Source: Jimgerdemannia flammicorona
Lineage: Eukaryota > Mucoromycota > Endogonomycetes > Endogonales > Endogonaceae
Reading direction: 5' to 3'
Assembly: GCA_003990745.1 (NCBI GenBank)
Contig: RBNI01001268.1
Coordinates: forward strand, 1 to 23,358
DNA length: 23,358 nt
Part shown: one piece after another, positions 1 to 9,353 of the stretch
Layout of the letters: each line of letters begins with the position of its first letter
Position numbering within the stretch: position 1 is the stretch's first letter
Notes under the pieces: model-generated
Seen by the model: only the letters and a program-made list of their open reading frames with translations
Database searches by the model: none
What the model was told of the DNA's origin: nothing
Position numbers and translations under genes: made by a program

Positions 1-424
1 CAATGGTCAGCGGAGTCGGAGGAGACGAGATGTGGAGTACATGGGCTGGTTTGGGTTGAGTAAAGAGCACAGGACATCACGTGGCGAGCTGTGTCGATTA
101 GATGATTATGTAACATCTCAGTAAGAGTCGATCGACGGAGACAGCAAAATGCTGTCATGGTTGCTGTCATGGTTGACAAGGCAATGGGGGAGCCAGGTAG
201 CCAGGTAGGGCATGGACGAGGATGGGGGGAGGGTCGCTAAGCAGTGTGTTGGCGCGAGGGTGGACCTGTGTGGTGATGGTGATGGGCCAGGCTTGAGAGA
301 GCACGTCATGGCCCGGTCATGTGCCGACCCCGTCTTTTTGACCCCTTGAGTCCCTTGGCACCACCATCCATTCCGCCTTCCCCCCCCTTTACACACACCC
401 CCACTTCAAACACTTCCTCAAACA
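1..424. other. Upstream region of DID2, no gene seen
   Basis: No convincing coding region on either strand; the 92-codon minus-strand open frame is proline/serine/histidine-rich with no family signature. The last 60 bases before the DID2 start are pyrimidine-rich (C runs near 380-390, then repeated CA), which suits a fungal 5' leader and core promoter. No clear TATA box was seen. Confidence 0.5.
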
Positions 425-1755
425 ATGAGCGCCAATCTTGAGAGTGCGTTGGTCACAATTCAAACCTTGTTATCCTTTTGTTTGTCACAAACCCTGACGA
501 CGTCAACATCCTCAACTCCGCCACCCTCCCATTTACCTTCACATTTCCCTTTTGACAGAGAACCTGTTCCAGCTCAAGGTAAACAAACCGCCCCCACAAG
601 GGTTCATTCCCGAGACTCTCTCCACCTGATTACCTAAACAAAATTAACCCCCCCCCTCCCTCCTCCCTTCGTCAATGAAAATCGCTCCAGTTCACTGCCA
701 AGCAGCTCCAGCGCCAGGCCAAGAAATGCACAAAGGATGAAAACACCGAGAAGGTCAAACTGAAGACCGTTCGTATCCCACGTTATTTTTCACTCGTAAA
801 AACGACCCGATGGTGTTTTTGAAATCTCCACCCATTCGTGTGCTTTGTCCTTTTTTACCGCGGAAAATTTAACTAGGCCATCCAGCAAGGCAACATGGAG
901 GGTGCACGCATCTACGCTGCCAATGCTATCCGCAAGAAGAACGAGTCTTTGAACCTGCTGCGGCTGGGGTCGCGCATCGACGCCGTCGCGAGCCGTGTGC
1001 AGACCGCTGTGACAATGCGGAGGGTAGGTTTTCGCAATTTTTCTATTGTTGTATGACGGTGGGGCTGGGGAAGGCAAGGCAAGGGTAAAGGAGGTAGATG
1101 GATCGCGATGGTCCGGTGTAGAGAGAAATAATTCTGTACACCTCAACCGCATCGTCGTTTTTCTTTATTATCACTAGGTTACTCAATCTATGACGAGCGT
1201 GGTGAAGGGAATGGACAAGGCAATGGAGTCTATGAATTTGGAGAAGGTGGGTTTGCTTCGCAGGGGGGCAAATTTTATATATTTTTATTATTATCCTTCG
1301 GAGTTACGGGAGGAATTTTCTCCAATGGTTGCTGGTACCCAACCGACCAAGACATATAGATTTTTTTTTTTTTTTTTTTTCGGAGGGTGCAAGAATCACT
1401 GTTCAATGGCCATCCATCTAATACTTTTTTCCATTATCACTCACCTGCATTCATCCTCGCCATTCCCTTGCAGATCTCGATGGTAATGGACAAATTTGAG
1501 CAGCAGTTCGAGGACCTGGATGTACAGACGGAATACATGGAGGGCGCGATGGCCGGGACGACGACGTTGACGACGCCGCAGGACGAGGTGGACACGCTTA
1601 TGCAGCAGGTGGCGGACGAACACGGTCTCGAGCTCAAGCAGGAGCTGGGCGAGATGCAGCCCAGCTCCGCCGCCTTGCTCGTCACCGAGGAGAAGGAAAA
1701 GAAGAGCGTCGAGGACGACTTGCTGACGGAGAGGTTGAGGCAGTTGAGGCAGTGA
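425..1755 (+). CDS. DID2: ESCRT-III subunit Did2/Vps46 (CHMP1 family)
   Basis: Six exons: 425-443, 559-578, 691-768, 877-1023, 1178-1246, 1474-1755. They total 615 nt and give 204 residues, the length of yeast Did2. All five introns are GT-AG and all phases agree. The N-terminus reads MSANLEKNLFQLKFTAKQL. The middle holds the family signature [19 protein letters not shown], followed by a region close to other CHMP1 proteins ([41 protein letters not shown]). The last 12 residues before the end (D192-R203) fit the MIM1 motif D-x-x-L-x-x-R-L-x-x-L-R, which in this family binds MIT domains of Vps4 and its cofactors. The expected role is late ESCRT-III disassembly at endosomes during multivesicular-body sorting. 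Intron 5 contains a 20-T run. Exon 2 is only 20 nt. The start was chosen because it alone gives the conserved N-terminus. Confidence 0.95.
1361..1380. repeat. Poly-T tract inside DID2 intron 5
   Basis: Twenty consecutive T in the 227-nt last intron (1247-1473). It is one of several long T or A runs here: T 2040-2060, T 4194-4222, A 10582-10604. The sense strand of DID2 carries T, and a second long run lies about 285 nt beyond its stop codon. Confidence 0.85.
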
Positions 1756-2805
1756 GGTGGAATGGAGAGGGCTAGGGGAGGGGGGGGGGGTAGCGTGGAG
1801 TCAAGGTGGATGGGATTGATCGATTGACGGTTGAAGTAGAGGTGGTGATGGTAAGAGATTAGGCGAGCGGAATACTTGGCATTGCCATTTTCGTAGGGAT
1901 GACATATTTGGCGGAAATGGATGGACAACTTCTCCAGATTGGGGTTTTTTTTTCTTTTTCGCATGTCATAGCCGTCTTTTGTATCTTGTAGCCTTCTCCC
2001 TCTTCTATGTAGATATATACATATGCACACGACAATAACTTTTTTTTTTTTTTTTTTTTTGCTTCGTATCGTTGTTTCGGTTTCCGGGTGCAGTTTGGCT
2101 ACGTCTATGGGGGAGCCGTGAACGTTTTACCATTTTAGGATTTACTGTTATCGTGGCGCATTTGATGTTTTATGTCCTTTTCGTATTTGCGCTCATTAAT
2201 ACGTAATTGCCCGTGGGATTGCTAGTACTTTGTCATCATGTGTCAAATTGCGTACGACTGGACGCCGAACGAGGCATATATCCAAGTCGTGCCCTTCCTG
2301 TTCATGTTACCACGCCCGCCTGTTGGCATACCGGGGATATGATCCCGCGGAAAGGTCGGGATCCGAAATGCAGGTATATGCATGATGGAGCCGATCGCAT
2401 GAGGGGTCCCATTACGATCACGGTCGTCCAGATCCGTGGATTGATCGTCTTGGCTTGACTCATCGCTGGAACCCCCACGCACGCAAGCGAAACCGGCGCG
2501 CGTGGCCTGTCGTTGGTGTTGCTAGCGTCGGTCCGACGGCTTGGGCGTAGGTACGGACGCGAGAGATTTCCCGAGGGGCAGGACGAATGGCTGCTCTGTC
2601 CATGTTCAAGGAGCCGACGGGGAGGGGGTTCGGGATTGGAGGTCGTGTCCTGAAATCGACGATTACACACGGATTCTCCCAAAGGGCCTTGGAAGGTCGC
2701 ACTGGCAATTAGGTTTGTTCGGAGAGGAGTCCGAGACGGGTGAACCGATGAAGCGGTTGCGACGGAGGGGGGGCGATGTCGACGGGCTTCGCTCAGCACC
2801 GGGTG

Positions 2806-2869
2806 GAGCCGAGCCGAGCCGAGCCGAGCCGAGCCGAATTGAAGCGATGGGAAGGGAAGGGAAGGGAAG
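2806..2869. repeat. GAGCC and GGGAA short tandem repeats
   Basis: Six head-to-tail GAGCC pentamers (about 2806-2835) are followed after a short gap by about four GGGAA-type pentamers (about 2849-2869). This is a compound purine-rich microsatellite. Confidence 0.8.
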
Positions 2870-3037
2870 CGACGATGGTATGAATTTTCCAAACTAACGG
2901 GAGGAACGCTTGCCCGACATGAGGATGCACAATTTAACGACAGCCACACAGCCCCCTATTCCAGAACCCAGAACGGAGAAAGTGACTGCTGGTGACACTG
3001 GTCACGTTCACATGTCAACAATACGACGACGACGACG

Positions 3038-3093
3038 TGGGGGGGTGGGGGCGCGAGGGTGGGGGGGGGTCGGGGGACGCGGGGGTGGGGGAG
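3038..3093 (+). repeat. G-run cluster with G-quadruplex potential
   Basis: At least six runs of three to ten G are separated by one to five bases, directly after a short GAC repeat (3024-3036). The pattern exceeds the usual four-run rule for a G-quadruplex on the plus strand. Folding is inferred only. It lies in the intergenic region, about 1.3 kb past the DID2 stop. Confidence 0.7.
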
Positions 3094-3993
3094 CAATGTC
3101 TAGTTACGCATTGTTATCGGATATAGGCAACCTTATTTTTCGCATGTTTTTATTTATTTTGTTTTGTTCTATTTTTTTTTTTAATTTATTTTGCAACACA
3201 AGGAAGCCGACGCGCTGGGTCGAGTCGAGGCGTGGTTTTTCATTTGGATTCGCGACGCGAGTGTGGAGTGTCCACGGACGTGACGGGGCAATTAGCGTAA
3301 ATGTGTGGTGGCGGGACGATCCACGTGCGTGACGGCCAAGACGGCGTTGTCGCCGTGAATAATTATTATTGGCTGAGACTGGGTCTGGTGGGGTGGATTG
3401 ACGTTAAGGGGGTAGATCTGATCTATAGCGCGTGCTCGCATGGAACCGAATTCCCAGGAAGACATGTTTATTGAGTTTTATGGCTTCCCTTTGCATATAA
3501 TTACAGTGTTGATCTAGAAATAGAACATACATGAACAGCGAATGGATGAGACGGCAACGGATGACGAATCTAAGGTGGACGAGTCTAAGTACCTTGAAAA
3601 GCAGTCGGCTAAACCCGACGTGGAATAATTTACAGGTGCATGAGATGTCGAATAGTTGCGAGTCAGAAAAAGGCAAGATGCAGTTCGTGCGATGGGAAAT
3701 CAGTGGGGGGCATACAAACGAGCGAAGATGGGATGAAAATGGAATGGGATGGAATGAATGAATGAATGGAAACGGGGGCATATTCTAACGCGAAGTGCGA
3801 TCTTCTCCGCGGACTTGCGCAACGCAGTGTGTATGGAGAGGAATGGTTGCTCTATCAACGGTGAGGTAAATTTTGTGCACACAAAAAGGAAATGAGAGGC
3901 ATAGGCAAGGTGCCAATGAGGTCTGGGCTCGGATCTCGTGCAAGCGTCGGCCTCCTCAAGAGGCATTTTTCATCTATTCCGGTATATTTGGGT

Positions 3994-4193
3994 TCATTGG
4001 TTCGCGTCCGCCAAGGGTCGCTGCGCATACGCCCAGTAGTAGTTGACGTAGGTCTCGTTGGCGACGTTCTCTTTCTTCATGGTGGCGATGAGGTTGTCGA
4101 ACTGCCCCGAGGTGTAGTTGAGCGAGGAGAGGTAGAATGGCTGTGTGGGTAATGGGGATAATCAGTACAGGAGGTAATTGGGGTAAGTGGGCG

Positions 4194-4225
<32 letters not shown>

Positions 4226-5897
4226 CAACACGGGTTAGTGCCTGACAACTTTTTCTCGACAAAACCAAAAATAAACTGGAGAGGAAGGGTCCGAGAAACC
4301 GCATACCGGAAATTTCCCCGAATTCACCCAAAACCCACCTTCATAGCGATTATGGCGCCCTCCCACGCATGCCCCATTGCATCGCCAAGCTTTCCTCCCC
4401 ACCAAATGGGCGCGGAGCCGAAATTGCCGTGGGGATCAATGAAGCCGTTTTCCCTGAGGAGCGTTGGGAACTTACGCACGATCTTGGAGACAATGCCGCG
4501 GGCTTGGAGGCCTTGATACACTGTGTGAAAAGATGCGATATCGATGGTGATTGCGATTAATAAGCATTATCAGTCAGATGGGTGGGTCTAGTAAAATAAA
4601 AAACCAAAAACGAAAAACCAAAAACCAAAAACGAAAAACCAAAAATCAAAAAACCGAAAACCGAAAACCGAAAACTAACCGAAAACGAAAATAACCAATA
4701 TTCGACTCACATCTTTCAGAAGCGGCTTTGGTTTCGGGCCCCATCCTCTGGGCGTCCATATCAACGTCGACAAGCTCAACGTAACCGCCAGGCTTGACGA
4801 CACGAAAGAGCTCTTTCATGATGTTCTTCCAGTCATTGTGGGTGAATGCGAGGACCATGGCGCGCATGTAGACGAAGTCAAAAAAAGCGTCCGGATAGGG
4901 CAATCCATCGAGCACGTTGCCGATGACGAAGGTCGTGTTTTTGGGCCGGATGCTCTCGGGGAAGCCGTCGGAGATGTCGATGCCTTTTTGTGGATAAATT
5001 TGGATGGCGGGCACGGGTGAGATCAGATTACTTTTGGGGAACGGTTGGAAAAACTGACCAGAATGGATGCATGCATACCCAAGAATTCAGCTTCTGTGTA
5101 TTCTGAGGCCATTTCCTGCATGCAAAAAATTTAAAATGAGAAAAAGTGCGCACAATGTGCCAGTTACGGAGGGATCGACAGTTAATTTGTACTTACGAGA
5201 GACCACGTGCCTGAACGCATGGAGTCCCGTGGGTAAGGTGTGAAGATGAGTGGGTAGGATCATTACAGATTGGCAAAGCATGTGGCTCGGGGGCAACGGG
5301 TGCGCGCAAAACAGGAAAAAAATATATAATAATAATAATAATAGAACAGGTTTGCGTACCTGGTCCGCATCTAGGATAAGGTCAAGAGGGGAAATTATTT
5401 GTAAACATTAAAGCCGTTCGCATTCAAAAAAACAGTAATGATTGTCTACCGTATTCGAATTACGCAAAAACTTACCCAACATCTAGAACCCGGCCACCAC
5501 GGAGGAGCAGTTTGTGGACGGGCGCGTGAAAATTTTTGCTGAAGGAGGGGGGGAGAAGGGAAAAGGTTAAGCACCTCAGCTCCTTCATGGCAAGCGTTAT
5601 TCGACGAATCCAGATGAATACCTACCCTCTGAACACTTCCTTCAGCAAAAAATGCTCAATCATGAGCCTATCTGCCTCTGTCGGGTCGCTCGGCAAGATG
5701 TAAGCCAGCCCTTCGGCGGCGTTATATCTCCTTCCTTCCATCCATTTGAAGTGAGAGGTATCGGATTTGACGGATCCGCTGGTACCTTCGAGGTTGGGTA
5801 CCGAAAGGCTGCTGTCGGTGAACCCGCTTTCTCCCTTAGCCTCTTGAGGCTTGTTGTTGTTGAACAGCTTGCGCAAAGCCAGGAATAAATCCGACAT
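3994..5897 (-). CDS. Class I SAM-dependent methyltransferase A
   Basis: Eight exons on the minus strand: 5897-5626, 5538-5476, 5370-5360, 5210-5197, 5115-5079, 4983-4711, 4520-4339, 4140-3994. They total 999 nt, 332 residues, with all introns GT-AG and phases consistent. The order is a variable Ser/Lys-rich N-terminus, then FKWMEGRRYNAAEGLAYILP, a linker helix, motif I VLDVGCGPGTWSL (residues 109-120; loop coded by exons 3 and 4), the acidic end of strand 2 (GIDISDGFPE, D135), a motif II/III-like stretch (LPYPDAFFDFVYMRAM) and KPGGYVELVDVDMD. A family-typical C-terminal WGGKLGD block follows. The SAM fold is secure; the substrate is unknown. Such cytosolic proteins form expanded families in fungi, some tied to secondary metabolism (family knowledge). 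It is a paralogue of the gene at 9353-7751. The start is the ATG giving MSDLFLALRKLF, matching the paralogue's MSNLFVALRKVF. Confidence 0.92.
4194..4222. repeat. 29-nt poly-T inside methyltransferase A intron 7
   Basis: The run lies in the 198-nt intron 4338-4141, so the transcript (minus strand) would carry a 29-nt poly-A inside that intron. Confidence 0.85.
4592..4690. repeat. CCAAAAA/CGAAAAA low-complexity repeat in methyltransferase A intron 6
   Basis: About a dozen imperfect 7-nt units of the types CCAAAAA, CGAAAAA and CCGAAAA run through most of the 190-nt intron 4710-4521. On the transcribed strand they read as TTTTTGG/TTTTCGG. They do not match a TTAGGG telomere unit. Slippage-derived simple sequence is the likely origin. 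Confidence 0.85.
5197..5370 (-). other. Two micro-exons (11 and 14 nt) encoding the SAM-binding loop
   Basis: Exon 3 (5370-5360) gives the end of G112, C113-G114-P115 and the first base of G116. Exon 4 (5210-5197) completes G116 and gives T117-W118-S119-L120. The 149-nt intron between them (5359-5211) has GTACGC and TTCAG ends. Removing either exon destroys the GCGPG loop and shifts the frame, so both are needed. Methyltransferase B encodes the same residues in one uninterrupted 25-nt exon. Confidence 0.85.
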
Positions 5898-6197
5898 GGT
5901 TTGGGTGTTTGTTATCAAAGAAAAGGAATGCGGAAGGGGGTGCTCTCGACAAATGGAGCGACTTTACGGATGAAAGGAAAGCGTGGGTTGGAGGGCTAAA
6001 GGGAGATGTGGTCCAGCTAAACAATTCGAAATCTTTTGTAATTAGTATTGTCGTACGTAAGGGGAAGATCGACCATGTCCAAGAAAATGCTCCCGTCGGG
6101 AATCCCCAGTCATTGCACACGCCGAGTCACATTTGCCATATGATCGGTTCGTTGCGAAATGTCGAAAACCCGTAAGTGGCATATCTCCGTGCCATAG

Positions 6198-6206
6198 TAT
6201 ATATAT
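6198..6206 (+). promoter_or_regulatory. TATA-like element
   Basis: TATATATAT lies 48 nt before the ATG at 6254, with a CT-rich stretch (CTGTCTCTCTCACC) in between, the usual layout of a fungal core promoter. The run is nearly symmetric and could serve either strand. Function is inferred. Confidence 0.35.
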
Positions 6207-6253
6207 GGCAGAACTATCCACATTTGGCAAGGTCCGCTGTCTCTCTCACCAAG

Positions 6254-6346
6254 ATGTCAAACTTCAACCCAGCGGTGTTTCAGTGGTCCGACATTAACAA
6301 CCTACAATACGGCAAGAAATTTCCATGGACCGGGCATGGCCAGTAG
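6254..6346 (+). CDS. 30-residue small ORF, function unknown
   Basis: ATG to TAG encodes 30 residues beginning MSNFNPAVFQWSDINN and ending FPWTGHGQ. It is noted only because of the TATA-like element and pyrimidine-rich leader just upstream. There is no signal peptide and no known motif. It could be a real short peptide, the first exon of an unrecognised spliced gene, a gene remnant, or chance. Confidence 0.18.
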   Translation: MSNFNPAVFQWSDINNLQYGKKFPWTGHGQ

Positions 6347-6653
6347 TCAGGAAGGTTCCTTACGTACGCGAATGTTCCACCATGTTCGAGACAAATTGGC
6401 AGATCCAAGTAATTCAACACCCTGATTGACAAACCGAGGGGTGGACGTTATGGAGTTTTTTTACCATAGGTTCAAAAGCAGACTAACCATAATAAGGCGC
6501 ATGAGGTTATCCAAGTACTACGAGCGGCTTCTTCCACAAAAAACGAAAAATCTGCCCACGTTGATTACCAAAAGAACAAAACAAATGTCGTATCTGCATG
6601 CCTATCCTTTCTCGGGACCGGTCTGCTTTCGGCTGACGTCCGTGCGTTCCGAG

Positions 6654-6674
6654 TGATCGATATTATATCGATCA
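6654..6674. repeat. Perfect 21-bp palindrome
   Basis: Arms TGATCGATAT and ATATCGATCA surround a single central T. Ten perfectly complementary bases per arm in an otherwise unstructured spacer could be a dimeric protein-binding site or a small cruciform; nothing else supports a role. Confidence 0.75.
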
Positions 6675-7048
6675 ATGTTTCAGAAATAAAATTCGAATTT
6701 AAACAGGGGGGCACGAGTTGAAACGATTGATGATGACGTCACGACAACAGCGGAAGCAATCATACATACGGAAGCAACCGTGACGGATTCTGCCGCGCGT
6801 TCCCAAGGTAGATAATTGGCACGATTGTTCGGATTACCATATTTCAATAAGTCCCGAAGCATCGTATGCCAAGCTGAGAAAGCGAGTACGGATGGCCAAC
6901 AGCCACAAATAAGAAAACGGAGTAGCAACAGAGGCAAAAATAGTGTCACACAGCACACGAGCCTGCAACAATGGCGTGGCATGATGGGCGCGGAGGTGAC
7001 GAAACGCGTGGCCTGTGGTTCCGATAAACAATCTCGGATCAAGACCAT

Positions 7049-7085
7049 GTGGCATCACACCACAGTGGCATCACACTACAGTGGC
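7049..7085. repeat. 16-bp tandem repeat, 2.3 copies
   Basis: The unit GTGGCATCACACYACA occurs at 7049-7064 and 7065-7080 with one difference (C/T), then a partial third copy GTGGC. Confidence 0.85.
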
Positions 7086-7750
7086 CGCGTCCAGCCCATT
7101 AAATTTCGCCCCTTGTGTTTGGCTTTTTCCGCAGTCCCATCTTGCTGGTCACGTCGATTTGATGATTGACTGTGGGAGATCTGCCGCCCTTCGTTTTGCC
7201 ATCTCATAAGCTATTTCCAATCGTTATCGCGATGGAATACCGAATTTCTTTTTTTCGGCCAATAGTTAGTGGAGTGGGGTGATCCTCCACAAATACTTAT
7301 AGCATCCTTGCCACCACCACGCCATTTAAATTCATAAAGCGAAGATTCTATTCAGTAAATGGATGATGATCCAGCATACAAGGTTGGAAATAGGAAGCTA
7401 CATACGCCAATAGGCCAATAAAATTATGCTACGCTTGCCTGACAGGGGCAAGTTGAAAATGCTAGTTCCGAAGAAGCGGAATAAAAGTACTTACAGGTAT
7501 GGTTCCCAGGATCTGCACATGCAACCTTGGTTTCAGCGATAACAGTAACAGGATTACGTCTAAAATAGTGGAGTCGTATACTTCCGTGATTTACCATTAA
7601 TGATGCTTGCATCTTATCGTCAATATCAATCTACTATAATATTTCACTCATCTACGTAAATCACCCAGGCTGTAGTCTGATTTCACTAGTCAGAGGAATT
7701 TGCTAAACTCTTTATGCGAGAAAAAATAAAAATAAAAAATAGTGATCCAT

Positions 7751-9353
7751 TCATGATAGTGGTCGGCTAGCGAACGCGTAGTGGTAGTTTGAGTAGCTTT
7801 CGTACTGAACATTTTCCACTTTCATTGCCTCCACCAGTGCATCGAATTGCTCATTGGTGTAATTAAGCGCCGAAGTGTAGAATGTCTGATGAAACAAAGA
7901 GAAAGTGATTGACTTAGCGTTCTCAGTTGTACCGACGTTATTTTACGTTGACTAACAGCAGAATAGAAAGCACATAAAGCCAAATATGAAAACTCACCTT
8001 CAGAGCAGCCATTGACAATTCTATATTCTGCTGCATCGCCTCGCCCAGTTTACCTCCCCAACCTATCGGAATTGACCCAAAGTTTGTCTGCGGGTTGCTG
8101 AAGCCATTTTCGGCGAGGAAAGAATCCAAAGTTCGCGCCAAATAGACGTCAATGCCGCGGGCTTGGAGCCCATGAATCACTGAAACGGCAACAGAGTGAG
8201 GTGACACGCTTTTTTTCATCAGTTACATGGTCAAGCATAATGCAAATATCAAACGACAGAAAACTTACTTCTAGAATTGCCCATCTTTGACTGCGGCCCG
8301 CGTCGTTTTTGCTCAATGTCCATTTCGACCATTTCTACAACCCCGCCAGGACGTAGAATTCGGAAAATCTCTTGGAACACTTCAGGTAGGTCGGTTTGTG
8401 CTATGGTGAAAGCCATATTTCGTATAAAGATGTAGTCGAACGACATATCTTCGAAAGGCAATTGGTGACGGACGTTTACAATTCTGAACTCGCAATTGAT
8501 GGGTCTGATTGACTGGAATGTAAGTTAAATTAGATAAAGGATAACAATTCCCATTTTTCTTCGTAAAGCGTGCAGATTTCATATCCATAAAATCGATTGA
8601 AATAGAAATACTTCGGGAAATCCGTCTGCTATATCGATCCCGATAAATTGGCTGTTGGGGTAATCGGTCGCCATTTCCTTATAAATTATACATATTCAGA
8701 AATTGTTTCACGTTAATAGGTCTCTCTTCATTAATTGTAAAATTTCCGTGATGGCTTGATACTTACCAAGCTCCAAGTTCCGGGTCCGCAGCTGTCGCCA
8801 AGAAATCGTGAAATCGGCCATCAGCCCCAAACCATATGGCACCAAATACAAATGGAGTACAAGTACCCGAAAGTAACCTACCCGAAATCCAAAACTTTGA
8901 TCCCAGCCTTAAGGGCCTTTCCGATGGGCGCATGAAAGTTTCTCCTGTAATAGGTGCAAAATACCTTTGTGAGTAACTGCTTTCCTGAATGCCCTGACAG
9001 ATCGACACAGAGAGACTGTTCGGCGGTACCTACCCTTGGAACATTTCTCTAAGCATGAAATGCTCCAGCATCATTCGATCCGACTCGGTAGCGTCGTTCG
9101 GCATCACATAATGAATGCCGCTTGTGACGTTAAATCGACGACCATCCATCCATCTGAAGTGCGATGTAGTCGATGCAGTGCCCGATTCTTCCATCACGGT
9201 CATATCTGTAGAGTTCATAGCCGTGATAACATCTGTAGATTTCGTCGCTGAAGACCTTGATTCAGAGTGAACACGTCGAGATGGGTCTTCCGGAAGTCGC
9301 GGTGACGACTTGCTGCGGAACACTTTCCGAAGGGCAACAAACAGGTTCGACAT
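7751..9353 (-). CDS. Class I SAM-dependent methyltransferase B, paralogue of A
   Basis: Seven exons on the minus strand: 9353-9034, 8944-8882, 8791-8767, 8677-8612, 8512-8269, 8179-7998, 7885-7751. They total 1035 nt, 344 residues, with all introns GT-AG (89-112 nt) and phases consistent. The domain order equals A: a Ser/Thr-rich N-terminus about 14 residues longer, FRWMDGRRFNVTSGIHYVMP, motif I KVLDFGCGPGTWSL (G128-L136 region), strand-2 acid D151 in GIDIADGFPE, LPFEDMSFDYIFIRNM, LRPGGVVEMVEMD (about 211-223), and a C-terminal PIGWGGKLGE block with an aromatic tail. All SAM-site residues look intact, so it is probably active. The substrate is unknown. The same-strand neighbour A lies 1.85 kb downstream, an old tandem duplication given roughly half-identical protein and shifted introns. 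The upstream MHTSQ in-frame extension was rejected because the paralogue begins at MSDLF. Confidence 0.92.

Larger units (their letters stand above)
1756..3993. other. Gene-poor intergenic region between DID2 and methyltransferase A
   Basis: Several overlapping open frames exist (for example 215 codons on the minus strand, 2949-2302), but they are low-complexity, rich in Arg/Ser/Pro, and have no recognisable motif or splice-supported extension. The stretch holds a T run (2040-2060), GAGCC and GGGAA short tandem repeats (2806-2869), a G-rich cluster (3038-3093) and a GAAT repeat (about 3752-3770). It should contain the 3' ends of both flanking, convergently transcribed genes, but no polyadenylation site could be placed with confidence. 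Confidence 0.55.
5898..7750. other. Spacer between the two methyltransferase genes
   Basis: About 1.85 kb holding the upstream region of gene A and the downstream region of gene B, both on the minus strand. Open frames of 60-120 codons occur on both strands but show no recognisable motif. Supported sub-features are a TATA-like run before a 30-codon ORF near 6254, a perfect 21-bp palindrome at 6654-6674, and a 16-bp tandem duplication at 7049-7085. There is no sign that the spacer was duplicated with the genes. Confidence 0.5.

Noticed and set aside
425..637. Unspliced 70-codon frame starting at the DID2 ATG
   Set aside because: It shares only the first seven codons or so with DID2 and then reads through intron 1. 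The spliced model restores the family's N-terminus exactly.
1437..2030. 197-codon antisense frame over the last DID2 exon
   Set aside because: It is the shadow of a real coding exon, rich in Ser, with no independent support.
2302..2949. 215-codon minus-strand open frame
   Set aside because: It is Arg/Ser/Pro-rich, overlaps equally open frames on the other strand, crosses the GAGCC and GGGAA microsatellites, and has no motif. It is open because the region is GC-rich.
4592..4690. Interstitial telomere repeat
   Set aside because: The units are variable TTTTTGG/TTTTCGG, not a regular telomere unit, and sit inside a well-supported intron.
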